Source: Candidatus Bathyarchaeota archaeon (GTDB lineage: Archaea; Thermoproteota; Bathyarchaeia; RBG-16-48-13; GCA-020345945). From it: 13,912 nucleotides of DNA. The notes beneath the pieces were generated by a model. The model was given only the letters and a program-made list of their open reading frames with translations, had not been told where the DNA came from and searched no databases. The stretch covers positions 849,997-863,908 of the forward strand of contig CP070773.1 of assembly GCA_020345945.1 (NCBI GenBank). Direction: 5' to 3'. The position numbers and the translations under genes are program-made. Shown here in pieces: positions 1 through 7,478 of the stretch. Numbering within the stretch: the first letter of the stretch is position 1; each line of letters starts with the position of its first letter.

Positions 1-24
1 AGGCGTAAAAGGTACAGGAGCCTC

Positions 25-2334
25 TTGGAGACCGAGGATATGGGTTCAGAGGTCAAGGGTTACAGAGTTCTAGTGTTGGGACTTATTGTCCTAGTGGCAT
101 TCTCACTTAGGATGCAGGCTTTCTTGACCTTTCCAAGCCCATCGGGATCGGATCCTGGTCTAAGGGTTAAGAACGCCTATCTTCTCTCGAAGGAATGGGT
201 CAACATTACCTACCCAGCTTTCGATGCCACCTTATCTCTTCTCTGGATAAATACTGGAGAAACTACTAGAGGGCTGATACTATCCACCGAACTTTTCGTC
301 TCAGTAGTAATGGCATTTTGCGCTGCTTCTATGTATTGCATTTCAAACCACGTATTACAGGATAGAAAAGCATCACTGGCGGCAGCGTTTCTCGCAGCAT
401 TCTCAGCGCCAACCTATGAACTCGTATCCTTCGGGTCTTACCCTCAAGGACTCTCACTCTTCCTGATACCATTGATCTTCGCTATCACTCTGAAAAAAGA
501 CATGGGATCCGATATATCAAGAGCGATCTGTCTAGGACTTCTTGCTGCAAGTCTTCTAATGATGCACTTCTGGAGCTTTGTAATCTGTACGATTGTGATT
601 GTCCTTTTCTCAGTAGCTAACTGTATTAGGTTGATCCTAAAGGAGAGCCAGGGGGTTGTAATGACCCAGATAATTACGATAGTTATGCCTCTTCTGGCTC
701 TACTATTCTCAGCCCCTTGGTGGATTCCGATAGCTCCTTTCCTTCAGAAGACTCTGTTATATGCTCCTGTCGGGGCTACAAGCATAAGAGGCGTAGGATG
801 GAGATTTGAGAGGTTCTTCTCACCTCACTGGTTATACTATGTGTTTCTACCAGCAGGACTTGTCGGATTCCATTCATATAGGAAAAAACGAAACTATGAA
901 GGGTTAATTCTAGTTGGGTCTTGGTTTCTGACTCCATTCATCTTGATGCAAGGATACCGATTCGGAATCGGAGCCGACTACAGAAGATTATGGTACTACC
1001 CCATGGAGCCAGCAATGGTTGTCGCGGGTCTGGGTCTAAGCTTCGCTGTTTCTCTCATCTTCCATGCTTTGAGGAAGACAATCGATCAAAAGGTAGGAAA
1101 GACGATAGTCTCAAGAACCGTTACCGACTTGTCAGACCAGATATCGAGTTCAAGTATGGTAAAGCTAAGATCCGCCCTAGCAATATCAACAGTCTTTCTA
1201 CTAGCATTAACCCTATTCAGTCCAGGATGGTGGGCTGTTCGAGAAGCCAACGCGTCTACAAGGTACTACAGCCATGTCAAGGAACCCGAACTTGGAATGA
1301 TGCTCTGGATAGGAGAACACGTAGAGGAGAATATGGAGATATTATCGAGTGGATCGGTTGGATGGTGGATCAGAGGATTATCTAGACGACATGTAATATC
1401 GGTGATTCCAAGGGCATTCATCAACGTCCCATGGCAGATATCACGAGCAGAAACCGTAGGAATCCTAGTCAGCGAAGCATCTTATGCCCTGAGGAATGAC
1501 TGGATACAGGTACGTGACTCCGGACCGTACTGGTCAGGATTCAACCCTGAACTGAGTATCAAGTCGGAAGAAGATTACAGATCGTTTATGCACATGAACG
1601 ATACAGGGATCATACTCCAACTATCCAATGGTCAGAAGATCAATCTAGCTAGCATAATGGAAAGGGATAGCTCATGGGTATCGAGAAGAGGTGATGCTGC
1701 AACCTTACAGACGACCTACAACGGACAAACCATTACTGCGACAAAGACCGTCACTCTCAGAGACTCGTCTAGCTTCGCAGATATTCAGCTGAAGATTGAC
1801 GGAGTTGGACCTCACCCCCAAGACCTTTCCATAATGGTTTACCCAAACGAAGACTTTGAAGAACTAATAGTCTTGGCTGAAGAATACGAGAAGAGAATTG
1901 AACAAGCAACTGCCGACTACTCGACCTCACCGTCTAGATGGTTTGCAGTCTACGATTCAAAGAACGATCTATGTCTTATTGTAAAACTCAACGGGGAGAT
2001 CAAAGTACAACTCAGCGTGGATCAGGGAAGACTCCTATCCTTGAGGTTCGATCTCAAGATAAGCGAAGGCAAAACTAACATGAAGATTGGTGGCTTCCAA
2101 GTAAGAGATAGATCGACACTACAGGAATCAATCAAGCAGCATATCCAGGAGGACGATCAGGAAAACGACTTCAACGATACCCCTGGTCAAGTCTCAACCC
2201 TTGATTATCTGGAGGTGCTTAGAGAATATAGGATTAGGATAATAGTGATAGGAACAGTTGAGAAACATGCAAGAGACCCCCGTCTAAACCTTGTCTTCTC
2301 GACAGGAGAGAAGTTCATATTCGAGAGCAGTTAG
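25..2334 (+). CDS. Large GT-C-like integral membrane protein, STT3/AglB-like architecture (paralog A)
   Basis: Probable membrane glycosyltransferase of the GT-C superfamily, expected to use a polyprenyl-phosphate-linked sugar outside the membrane. Residues 1-400 hold about ten hydrophobic segments. The first external loop carries SDPGLR with Asp43, where GT-C enzymes keep their catalytic Asp; HFWSF (181-185) and DYRRLWYYP (318-326) are shared with the paralog at 10074-12329. Residues from about 405 form a soluble C-terminal domain rich in beta strands. Around 439-458 the sequence matches the STT3 'WWDYGYWI' neighbourhood without gaps, but WWDYG itself is replaced by SGSVG. The start is undecided: TTG at 25 has AGGAG only 4 nt away, ATG at 40 has GGAG at 9 nt, and the frame is open to the window edge, so the gene could begin upstream. 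GT-C membership is inferred from topology and motifs; acceptor and donor are unknown. Confidence 0.75.
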   Translation: METEDMGSEVKGYRVLVLGLIVLVAFSLRMQAFLTFPSPSGSDPGLRVKNAYLLSKEWVNITYPAFDATLSLLWINTGETTRGLILSTELFVSVVMAFCAASMYCISNHVLQDRKASLAAAFLAAFSAPTYELVSFGSYPQGLSLFLIPLIFAITLKKDMGSDISRAICLGLLAASLLMMHFWSFVICTIVIVLFSVANCIRLILKESQGVVMTQIITIVMPLLALLFSAPWWIPIAPFLQKTLLYAPVGATSIRGVGWRFERFFSPHWLYYVFLPAGLVGFHSYRKKRNYEGLILVGSWFLTPFILMQGYRFGIGADYRRLWYYPMEPAMVVAGLGLSFAVSLIFHALRKTIDQKVGKTIVSRTVTDLSDQISSSSMVKLRSALAISTVFLLALTLFSPGWWAVREANASTRYYSHVKEPELGMMLWIGEHVEENMEILSSGSVGWWIRGLSRRHVISVIPRAFINVPWQISRAETVGILVSEASYALRNDWIQVRDSGPYWSGFNPELSIKSEEDYRSFMHMNDTGIILQLSNGQKINLASIMERDSSWVSRRGDAATLQTTYNGQTITATKTVTLRDSSSFADIQLKIDGVGPHPQDLSIMVYPNEDFEELIVLAEEYEKRIEQATADYSTSPSRWFAVYDSKNDLCLIVKLNGEIKVQLSVDQGRLLSLRFDLKISEGKTNMKIGGFQVRDRSTLQESIKQHIQEDDQENDFNDTPGQVSTLDYLEVLREYRIRIIVIGTVEKHARDPRLNLVFSTGEKFIFESS

Positions 2335-2373
2335 AAAAACAGTTGCCTATGAATTGTCTTCAAATTTTATCGA

Positions 2374-2390
2374 GGAGAATCCGTTTCTCC
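2374..2390 (+). terminator. Small hairpin after the GT-C gene, possible terminator
   Basis: GGAGAA (2374-2379) and TTCTCC (2385-2390) form a perfect 6-bp stem with a 5-nt loop, 40 bp after the stop codon. Only a weak T-containing stretch follows. It could end transcription of the upstream gene or simply be chance. Confidence 0.25.
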
Positions 2391-2497
2391 CATTTCCTAT
2401 CACCATCATATAGTCTAAAAATAACCTCGTTATCACTAGAATCCTGCATATCTAGTCTACATAAGAGCCGACAACCAAATCTATCTCCAAAACTGTC

Positions 2498-2507
2498 TTT
2501 AGATAAA
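2498..2507 (+). promoter_or_regulatory. Possible archaeal TATA box for the aminotransferase operon
   Basis: TTTAGATAAA lies about 32 bp before the ATG at 2539. With the usual archaeal spacing of about 26 bp, transcription would start near 2530 and leave a short leader containing GTGA (2528-2531) as a weak Shine-Dalgarno. The match to the TATA consensus is only moderate. Confidence 0.3.
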
Positions 2508-2538
2508 TGTCTAGAAAACAGGTTACCGTGAAGATTCT

Positions 2539-3642
2539 ATGGATCGAGAATACACCGTTCAACTAGCCAACCCGTATCTGGATGAGGAGGATGCAAGAGC
2601 AGTCTATGAAGTTGTCAAGTCAGGAAGGCTTTCTCAAGGACCTAAAGTAGAGGAGTTCGAGAAGAGATTTGCGGATTATGTTGGAGTGAAGCATGCGATT
2701 GCTGTCTTTAACGGCACGGTAGCACTTCATCTCTGTCTCGCGGCGATGGACGTCGGTCCGGGAGACGAGGTGATAGTCCCTTCATTCTCCTTCGTAGCCA
2801 CGGCTAATGTAGCAATATACCAGAATGCAAAGCCAGTCTTCTGCGATATCAAATTGGACACATACAATCTCGACCCTAACGGGATTGAAAGTCAAGTGAC
2901 ATCAAAGACAAAGACCATCATCCCGGTTCACTACGGCGGTCAGACAGTTGACATGGCCCCAATAATGGAGATCGCTGAGAAATACGACCTCACAGTAGTA
3001 GAAGACGCGGCTGAAGCTCATGGCTCAACATATAGAGGAGAGAAAGCAGGGGCTTTAGGTGATACTGGCTGTTTCTCGTTCTATCCTAACAAGAATATGA
3101 CGACAGGTGAGGGGGGAATTATAACCACCGATAATGACGAGTTGGCTGAACGGATAAGAATCATGAGGAGCCACGGTCAGGATCGCAGATATCACCACAT
3201 TCTTCTGGGATACAATTATCGGATGACGGAGCTCCAAGCAGCTCTTGGCATAGTCCAACTGAATCGATTAGAAGAATCAGTTGAGGGTAGAATAGAGATA
3301 GCACGACTCTACTCGGAGGAGTTGTCCTCGATAAAGGGAGTTATCACTCCGTTCGTAAGACCTGAGAACAGACATACATACATGCTCTACACCGTGAGAG
3401 TTCCCAACAGGGATAGAGTTCGAGCATACCTAGAAGAGAGTGGTGTAGAAACAAGGATAGCCTTTCCTCCAATCCATCTCCAACCTTTATACAGAGAACT
3501 TTACGGTTACAAGGGAGGAGAACTCCCAGTCACAGAGGAAGCAGCGAGTTCGGTCCTGAGTATACCGATGTATTATGGGCTTGAGGAGGAGAAGCAAGAC
3601 TTTGTCGTTAACCATTTAAGAAAGGCTATGGGTAGTAGTTAA
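2539..3642 (+). CDS. DegT/DnrJ/EryC1/StrS family PLP-dependent sugar aminotransferase
   Basis: Transfers an amino group, normally from glutamate, to a keto group on a nucleotide-activated sugar in the cytoplasm. The 367 residues are a full-length family member. GTVALHLCL (59-67) belongs to the cofactor-binding region. VEDAAEAHG (154-162) carries Asp156, which contacts the pyridine nitrogen. Lys185 in SFYPNKNMTTGEGG is the expected Schiff-base lysine, and GYNYRMTELQAALG follows at about 229-242. EDAAEAHG and the Lys context are like those of perosamine-synthase-type 4-aminotransferases. The next gene starts 19 bp later and encodes a 4,6-dehydratase-like SDR; such a pair makes 4-amino-4,6-dideoxy sugars. 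Because a C3 dehydrogenase (6464-7408) is also nearby, a WbpE-like role aminating a 3-keto sugar is an alternative. The family assignment is firm; the substrate is not. Confidence 0.93.
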   Translation: MDREYTVQLANPYLDEEDARAVYEVVKSGRLSQGPKVEEFEKRFADYVGVKHAIAVFNGTVALHLCLAAMDVGPGDEVIVPSFSFVATANVAIYQNAKPVFCDIKLDTYNLDPNGIESQVTSKTKTIIPVHYGGQTVDMAPIMEIAEKYDLTVVEDAAEAHGSTYRGEKAGALGDTGCFSFYPNKNMTTGEGGIITTDNDELAERIRIMRSHGQDRRYHHILLGYNYRMTELQAALGIVQLNRLEESVEGRIEIARLYSEELSSIKGVITPFVRPENRHTYMLYTVRVPNRDRVRAYLEESGVETRIAFPPIHLQPLYRELYGYKGGELPVTEEAASSVLSIPMYYGLEEEKQDFVVNHLRKAMGSS

Positions 3643-3661
3643 GACACTTCGAGGAAAAGAA

Positions 3662-4654
3662 ATGCCACATACTCTTCGTGACGTTAGAACCCTAGTTACA
3701 GGTGGAGCTGGATTTATTGGGAGTACAGTAGTAGCTGAACTCTGTAAGCTAGGTGCTGAGGTAACAGTACTAGACGACTTCTCGTTCGGAGACCTCCAAA
3801 ACGTGAAAGACCAACCCATTAGAATTATGTGCGGAGACTTGCGTGAAGAGGAAGCCGTTTTCAAGGCTGTGAAAGATCAGGAAGTCATATTCCACCTTGC
3901 TGCTCGACCGTTCATACCATTATGCTACACACGACCAAAGGAGTTCTTTGAGGTAAACTCTCTAGGCACCTTAAACCTCATGCTTGCAGCCATCAAGGAA
4001 GACCCAGAGTTCATAGTCAACGTCTCTTCATCCGAGGTCTATGGGTCAGCTCAGTATGTTCCCATGGACGAGGAGCACCCAACGAATCCACATTCAACCT
4101 ATGCAGTAAGTAAACTTGCTGCAGACAGAATATGCTTCACGTTACATAAGGAACACTCGCTTCCAGTATGCTTGATACGTCCATTCAATACATACGGTCC
4201 CCGCGAGACCCACCCTTACATCATCCCAGAAGTCATCTCACAGTTCGCCAGATCAAACACGATCAACTGCGGAAACCTCGAGACTACTAGAGACTTCACA
4301 TTTATTGAAGACACTGTCAGAGCATTGATTCTCGCCGGACGACGTAAGGAAGCGATAGGTAAAGTCATTAACATCGGATCTGGAAAAGAGATCAAGATGA
4401 GAGAATTGGTAGTCCTCATCGCTGAATTGATGGAGGTCAAAGACCTAAAGATAGTGCAGAATAAGACGAAAATCCGTCCCTTTGATGTGACACGACTCCT
4501 AGCTGATAACGCAAAGGCAAAAGAGATACTGAGCTGGGAACCCAAGATAAGCCTCGAAGAAGGACTTAAGAAGACAGTAGATTGGTATCTGAAGAACGGA
4601 CGTCAATGGCCCTACGAGCGGAATCCTTTCTACGCAGAATACTTCAAAACCTAA
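3662..4654 (+). CDS. Extended SDR nucleotide-sugar 4,6-dehydratase-like enzyme (LegB/GMD type)
   Basis: NAD(P)-dependent enzyme acting on an NDP-hexose. The Rossmann motif GGAGFIG is at 14-20, and catalytic Tyr147 and Lys151 lie in YAVSK. The third active-site segment reads SSSEVYG (122-128). Glu125 at this position is typical of 4,6-dehydratases (RmlB, GDP-mannose dehydratase, LegB) and UDP-glucuronate decarboxylases, whereas 4-epimerases carry a small residue. RPFNTYGPRE (about 168-177) and TRDFTFIEDTV also resemble LegB-like dehydratases of UDP-GlcNAc. At 330 residues it is complete. The ATG has GAGG at 3651-3654, 7 nt upstream, and the gene is 19 bp behind the aminotransferase, probably co-transcribed. 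Best reading: it supplies the 4-keto-6-deoxy sugar aminated by the preceding enzyme. UDP-glucuronate decarboxylase is the main alternative. Confidence 0.88.
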   Translation: MPHTLRDVRTLVTGGAGFIGSTVVAELCKLGAEVTVLDDFSFGDLQNVKDQPIRIMCGDLREEEAVFKAVKDQEVIFHLAARPFIPLCYTRPKEFFEVNSLGTLNLMLAAIKEDPEFIVNVSSSEVYGSAQYVPMDEEHPTNPHSTYAVSKLAADRICFTLHKEHSLPVCLIRPFNTYGPRETHPYIIPEVISQFARSNTINCGNLETTRDFTFIEDTVRALILAGRRKEAIGKVINIGSGKEIKMRELVVLIAELMEVKDLKIVQNKTKIRPFDVTRLLADNAKAKEILSWEPKISLEEGLKKTVDWYLKNGRQWPYERNPFYAEYFKT

Positions 4655-4723
4655 TCTTCAAGAAGTTAGAGGAACGTAGAACCGAAATTCCAGCATCAAC
4701 ACCTTGATAGATTCCCTGCAAAG

Positions 4724-4740
4724 ATATACCAATATACAAT
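4724..4740 (+). promoter_or_regulatory. AT-rich stretch, possible promoter for the GT2 gene
   Basis: GATATACC and AATATACA sit 22-38 bp upstream of the ATG at 4762 within a 107-bp gap. If one is a TATA box the transcript would have a very short leader, yet GGGGGA at 4751-4756 looks like a Shine-Dalgarno. The gene may instead be read through from the upstream operon. Confidence 0.25.
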
Positions 4741-4761
4741 AGACACCCGTGGGGGAACGGA

Positions 4762-5487
4762 ATGAAGATCTCCGTCATACTCCCAACATACAATGAAAGT
4801 GAAAATATCACCGCTCTATCACAGGAACTACTAACTGTCCTAAAGTCTCAAGGCATTACAGGGGAGGTCGTTATCGTTGATGATAACAGCCCCGACGGAA
4901 CTGGAAACATAGCCGACGCCCTCTCAGAGAGAGACAATCGAGTCAAGGTGGTTCACCGTCCAGCCAAACTTGGGTTAGCGACTGCAATAGACGAGGGTAG
5001 TAAAGCTGCTTCACACGAGATAATTGTGACTATGGACTCAGACTTCTCTCATCCTCCTCGCATCGTGCCTGAACTTGTCTCTGCTCTTGATGAGGTAGAC
5101 ATCTCCATTGGGTCCAGATACGTCAAAGGAGGAAGCATGGAGGGCCCCATCCATAAGATCATATTGAGTAGGATGATGACTACCTTTGCAGGATGGCTAC
5201 TAGGACTAAATGTGAAAGACTGTACTGGTGGATTTCACGCGTTACGAAAAAACCTCTTACAAGAACTCGAAGTAAAATCAAAAGGAGGAGAATACGACCT
5301 AGAGCTATTGTACAAAGCAAAGGAAAGAGGCTATACAATGAAAGAAATCCCGTTCACTTACAAGTATCGAGAGAAAGGCGAATCCAAGACCAACCTTTTG
5401 AAGGGAGGAACCATCTATCTTCTGACAGCTATGAGATTAGTCTTAGAATCATCAAGCGAAACAACTTCTGATACATACAAGGAATGA
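4762..5487 (+). CDS. GT2 glycosyltransferase, dolichyl-phosphate mannose synthase (DPM1)-like
   Basis: Expected to transfer a sugar from GDP-mannose or a UDP-sugar to dolichyl or polyprenyl phosphate at the cytoplasmic membrane face, giving a lipid-linked donor for GT-C enzymes. ILPTYNESENI (6-16) begins the GT-A fold. VDDNSPDGT (39-47) binds the nucleotide. MDSDFSHPP (91-99) is the metal-binding and DPM signature, GSRY is at 117-120, and DCTGGFHALR (153-162) forms the acceptor region. The 241 residues end soon after the catalytic domain with no transmembrane tail, as in the short DPM1 form. The gene is followed after 6 bp by the SDR epimerase gene, so the two are very likely co-transcribed. 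Its presence between sugar-nucleotide genes and near two GT-C-like genes fits supply of their polyprenyl-phosphate-sugar substrate. The sugar carried is not predictable. Confidence 0.9.
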   Translation: MKISVILPTYNESENITALSQELLTVLKSQGITGEVVIVDDNSPDGTGNIADALSERDNRVKVVHRPAKLGLATAIDEGSKAASHEIIVTMDSDFSHPPRIVPELVSALDEVDISIGSRYVKGGSMEGPIHKIILSRMMTTFAGWLLGLNVKDCTGGFHALRKNLLQELEVKSKGGEYDLELLYKAKERGYTMKEIPFTYKYREKGESKTNLLKGGTIYLLTAMRLVLESSSETTSDTYKE

Positions 5488-5493
5488 CAGAAC

Positions 5494-6462
5494 ATGGATT
5501 CTATTGAAGGAAAGAAGGTCCTAGTAACTGGAGGCGCAGGATTCATAGGATACAATCTTTCACTTGCTCTAAGTAGAAAAGGAGCAGAGACAAGAGTAGT
5601 CGATAACCTTTCTTCACAAGGTAGCCTTGAAAGAATGAAGAAACTGAATTCTCACAAGATATTCACGGTGGTGGCCGATATCCGCCATCGTCACAAGATC
5701 GCAAGCCTCTCTAAGGATTGTGATGTGATCTTTCATCTCGCCGCCATGGCAAGCGTTCCATTATCTGTGAAAAGACCTCAATACGATTGCCAAGTCAACG
5801 TTGTGGGGACAGTCAATGTCTTCGAGGCAGCACGACTCACAGATGCGAAGATAGTATTTGCCTCATCCTCAGCGGTCTACGGTACCCCCACCAAGATACC
5901 GATACCTGAGAATCATCAACTGAAACCTATCTCGTTTTACGGGCTGACCAAGGTAGTCGACGAGTTCTACTGCGAAGCTTACCATGAGACCCACGGACTG
6001 CAGGTAGTCTCACTCAGACTCTTCAATGTCTATGGACCTGAAGCTCGGATGGGAGTAACCTACGACTTCCTAAAGAAACTCTGGAAAGACAACAAGCGTC
6101 TGGAAGTCATAGGTGACGGTGAACAGTCAAAAGACTTTATCTATGTCGACGATGTCGTAAGGGCATTCCTAGCAGCCTCCCAGATAGAGAAAGCTAATGG
6201 AGAAGCATATAATGTTGGGTCAGGAGACTCCATCAAAGTCAAAGATCTCGCCTACAAAACTGTAGATCGACTGGGTCTCTCGGATAAGACTGATATCGTA
6301 TGTGGTGTTACACCAACATGGATCGGTGATGTGAAGTACACTAAAGCAGACTTGACCAAAGCGAGATCAGAGCTCAAATGGAAGCCTAAAATCGACCACA
6401 ACAGTGGGCTTGACAATGCGATCCGTTGGTTTGAGTCGGCCTACGGTAAAATCACTCGCTAA
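5494..6462 (+). CDS. Extended SDR nucleotide-sugar 4-epimerase (GalE-like)
   Basis: Likely inverts C4 of a UDP-hexose or UDP-N-acetylhexosamine with tightly bound NAD. GGAGFIG at 13-19 binds the dinucleotide and Asp37 ends the second strand, as in NAD users. Tyr149 and Lys153 (YGLTK) are catalytic, and the preceding segment is SSSAVYG (124-130) with Ala127 where dehydratases have Glu. RLFNVYGPEARMGV (about 174-187) and SKDFIYVDDVV are standard GalE-family sugar-binding elements. At 322 residues it is a complete, normal-length member. The ATG lies 6 bp after the GT2 stop, with AAGGA about 10 nt upstream. It ends one base from the stop of the convergent MocA gene. UDP-GlcNAc/Glc 4-epimerase is the most likely activity; another SDR specificity is possible. 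Confidence 0.88.
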   Translation: MDSIEGKKVLVTGGAGFIGYNLSLALSRKGAETRVVDNLSSQGSLERMKKLNSHKIFTVVADIRHRHKIASLSKDCDVIFHLAAMASVPLSVKRPQYDCQVNVVGTVNVFEAARLTDAKIVFASSSAVYGTPTKIPIPENHQLKPISFYGLTKVVDEFYCEAYHETHGLQVVSLRLFNVYGPEARMGVTYDFLKKLWKDNKRLEVIGDGEQSKDFIYVDDVVRAFLAASQIEKANGEAYNVGSGDSIKVKDLAYKTVDRLGLSDKTDIVCGVTPTWIGDVKYTKADLTKARSELKWKPKIDHNSGLDNAIRWFESAYGKITR

Positions 6463-6463
6463 C

Positions 6464-7408
6464 CTACAAATGGACGACCTCGCCAGTAGATGAGGCTTCC
6501 AACGCTAATTCTGCCATCTCGAGCGCCTTTAGCCCATCGAATCCCGTGACGATCGGATCAGCCTCTCCCAATAGACAATCTACGAAGTGCTTGATTTCGA
6601 GCATCAAAGGTTCAACCCATGTACTCTCCATCTTCGTTACTCCAGAAGCATCCTCAAGGACAACTTCCTGACTTAGGAAGTCTAGCTCTGCTATTGCCTC
6701 TTTCCCTGTGACTATCATTCTTCGGATCTTACGAGGAGTTAGCCAGTTCGACTCTATGAAAGCCGTCTTTACCCCAGGAAATCCGATTATGATCTCTGCG
6801 AAATCTTCGTATCTATGACCTAGACTTCCGGCTTTCGCGTATATGCTTACAGGCTCCTCGTCTATGAGGTATCTTGTTAAGTCGAGATCATGGATCGCGC
6901 TGTCTTTTATGACGCCGACATCTCCTATCCTGTCAGGCCATCGTCCTACTCTCTTCGCAAAGAGAAGGACGATCTCACCAAGAGCACCTTCATTCAGTAG
7001 ATTCTTGATCCGACGAACTCCTGGGTTAAACCTCTCTATATGACCAGGCATAATCTTGACTCCTTCTCTTTCCGCCTTGGCGACGAGAAGCCTTGCCTGC
7101 TCAGAGGTATCGCATATCGGCTTCTCCACGAAAACATCTTTCCCCGAGTCAACCGCCTCTTCAGCAATCTTCCAGTGTGTCGTCGTTGGGGTACATATGC
7201 TTACAGCACCAATAGATGGGTCCTCCAGTATTTTGGAGTAGTCTGTGAATGTTTTTGTAACCCCATACTCCTTTGCCACGGTTCTTGCTCTGTTGAGATC
7301 GATGTCTGCTACAGCCGCTAAAACAACCTTCTCGAACGAGGAGAAAACTCTCACATGCTGTCGTCCCCAGAAACCACAACCGATTACAGCGACACCGATC
7401 TTCTCCGT
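6464..7408 (-). CDS. Gfo/Idh/MocA family nucleotide-sugar dehydrogenase, probable ACG start
   Basis: NAD-dependent oxidoreductase, probably oxidising C3 of UDP-GlcNAc or UDP-GlcNAcA (GnnA/WlbA-like). With the ACG at 7406-7408 as start it has 314 residues beginning M-EKIGVAVIGCGFWGRQHVRV, so the dinucleotide motif GCGFWG sits at 10-15 as the family requires. EKP with catalytic Lys96 is at 95-97. GHIERFNP (122-129) and DVGVIKDSAIHDLDL with Asp169 and His173 are the substrate-side motifs. The first usable conventional codon, GTG at 7354, would delete the whole nucleotide-binding loop, and a TGA in frame at 7415-7417 blocks any upstream start. A consensus GAGGTGA ends 6 nt before the ACG. The gene follows the UDP-sugar dehydrogenase gene by 70 bp on the same strand. 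The exact substrate is inferred; a frameshift from GTG at 7418 or a sequencing error are alternatives for the start. Confidence 0.85.
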   Translation of the reverse strand, partial: TEKIGVAVIGCGFWGRQHVRVFSSFEKVVLAAVADIDLNRARTVAKEYGVTKTFTDYSKILEDPSIGAVSICTPTTTHWKIAEEAVDSGKDVFVEKPICDTSEQARLLVAKAEREGVKIMPGHIERFNPGVRRIKNLLNEGALGEIVLLFAKRVGRWPDRIGDVGVIKDSAIHDLDLTRYLIDEEPVSIYAKAGSLGHRYEDFAEIIIGFPGVKTAFIESNWLTPRKIRRMIVTGKEAIAELDFLSQEVVLEDASGVTKMESTWVEPLMLEIKHFVDCLLGEADPIVTGFDGLKALEMAELALEASSTGEVVHL

Positions 7409-7414
7409 CTCTTT

Positions 7415-7421
7415 TCACCTC
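7415..7421 (-). promoter_or_regulatory. Shine-Dalgarno GAGGTGA that points to the ACG start
   Basis: On the minus strand GAGGTGA is followed by six bases (AAAGAG) and then ACG. This is the ideal position for initiation at the ACG and far too distant (60 nt) for the GTG at 7354. The same bases contain ATG-AGG-TGA, a two-codon reading frame in frame with the ACG. Confidence 0.65.
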
Positions 7422-7440
7422 ATCCTAGAAGCATAATAGA

Positions 7441-7454
7441 GGAAACATGTTTCC
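7441..7454. repeat. Perfect 14-bp palindrome GGAAACATGTTTCC
   Basis: A perfect inverted repeat in the 70-bp gap between the dehydrogenase stop and the MocA start, 33 bp upstream of the ACG. As DNA it has the size and symmetry of a dimeric regulator operator. As RNA it can fold into a 5-bp hairpin with a CATG loop. No second copy was seen in the window. Confidence 0.5.
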
Positions 7455-7478
7455 ATTAGTAAAGATAGATTGAAGTCT

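Larger units (their letters stand above)
2335..2538. other. 204-bp intergenic region before the aminotransferase gene
   Basis: This is the longest gap in the left half. It holds a small perfect inverted repeat near its start and an AT-rich stretch (TTTAGATAAA at 2498-2507) about 32 bp upstream of the next ATG that could serve as a TATA box. A 62-codon reading frame crosses the gap from a TTG, but its product is Ser/Leu-rich, has no recognisable motif and no clear ribosome binding site, so I do not call it a gene. I see no tRNA-like or other RNA structure. Confidence 0.6.

Noticed and set aside
921..1385. 154-codon frame overlapping GT-C paralog A in another frame
   Set aside because: Product is basic and motif-free, while the overlapped frame has consistent membrane segments and a paralog; a shadow frame.
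2343..2531. 62-codon open frame in the gap before the aminotransferase gene
   Set aside because: TTG start with no ribosome binding site, low-complexity Ser/Leu-rich product without motifs; it fits random open frame in AT-rich spacer.
3055..3258. Short frame antisense to the aminotransferase
   Set aside because: Covers the conserved Lys185 region on the opposite strand; no independent support.
4216..4545. 109-codon frame antisense to the dehydratase-like SDR
   Set aside because: It lies wholly inside a clear gene in opposite orientation and encodes nothing recognisable.
7415..7417. Readthrough of TGA (for example as selenocysteine) with a start at ATG 7421-7423 of the MocA gene
   Set aside because: It would give M-R-U-K-E-T-E-K, but no SECIS-like structure or family Sec position is known here, and the TGA is part of an ideal Shine-Dalgarno for the ACG just downstream.
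7161..7418. Frame from GTG 7418 (85 codons) as a separate small protein or a programmed frameshift into the MocA frame
   Set aside because: The product is not protein-like, and no slippery heptamer was seen at the overlap. The ACG start explains the data with fewer assumptions, though an indel cannot be excluded without reads.
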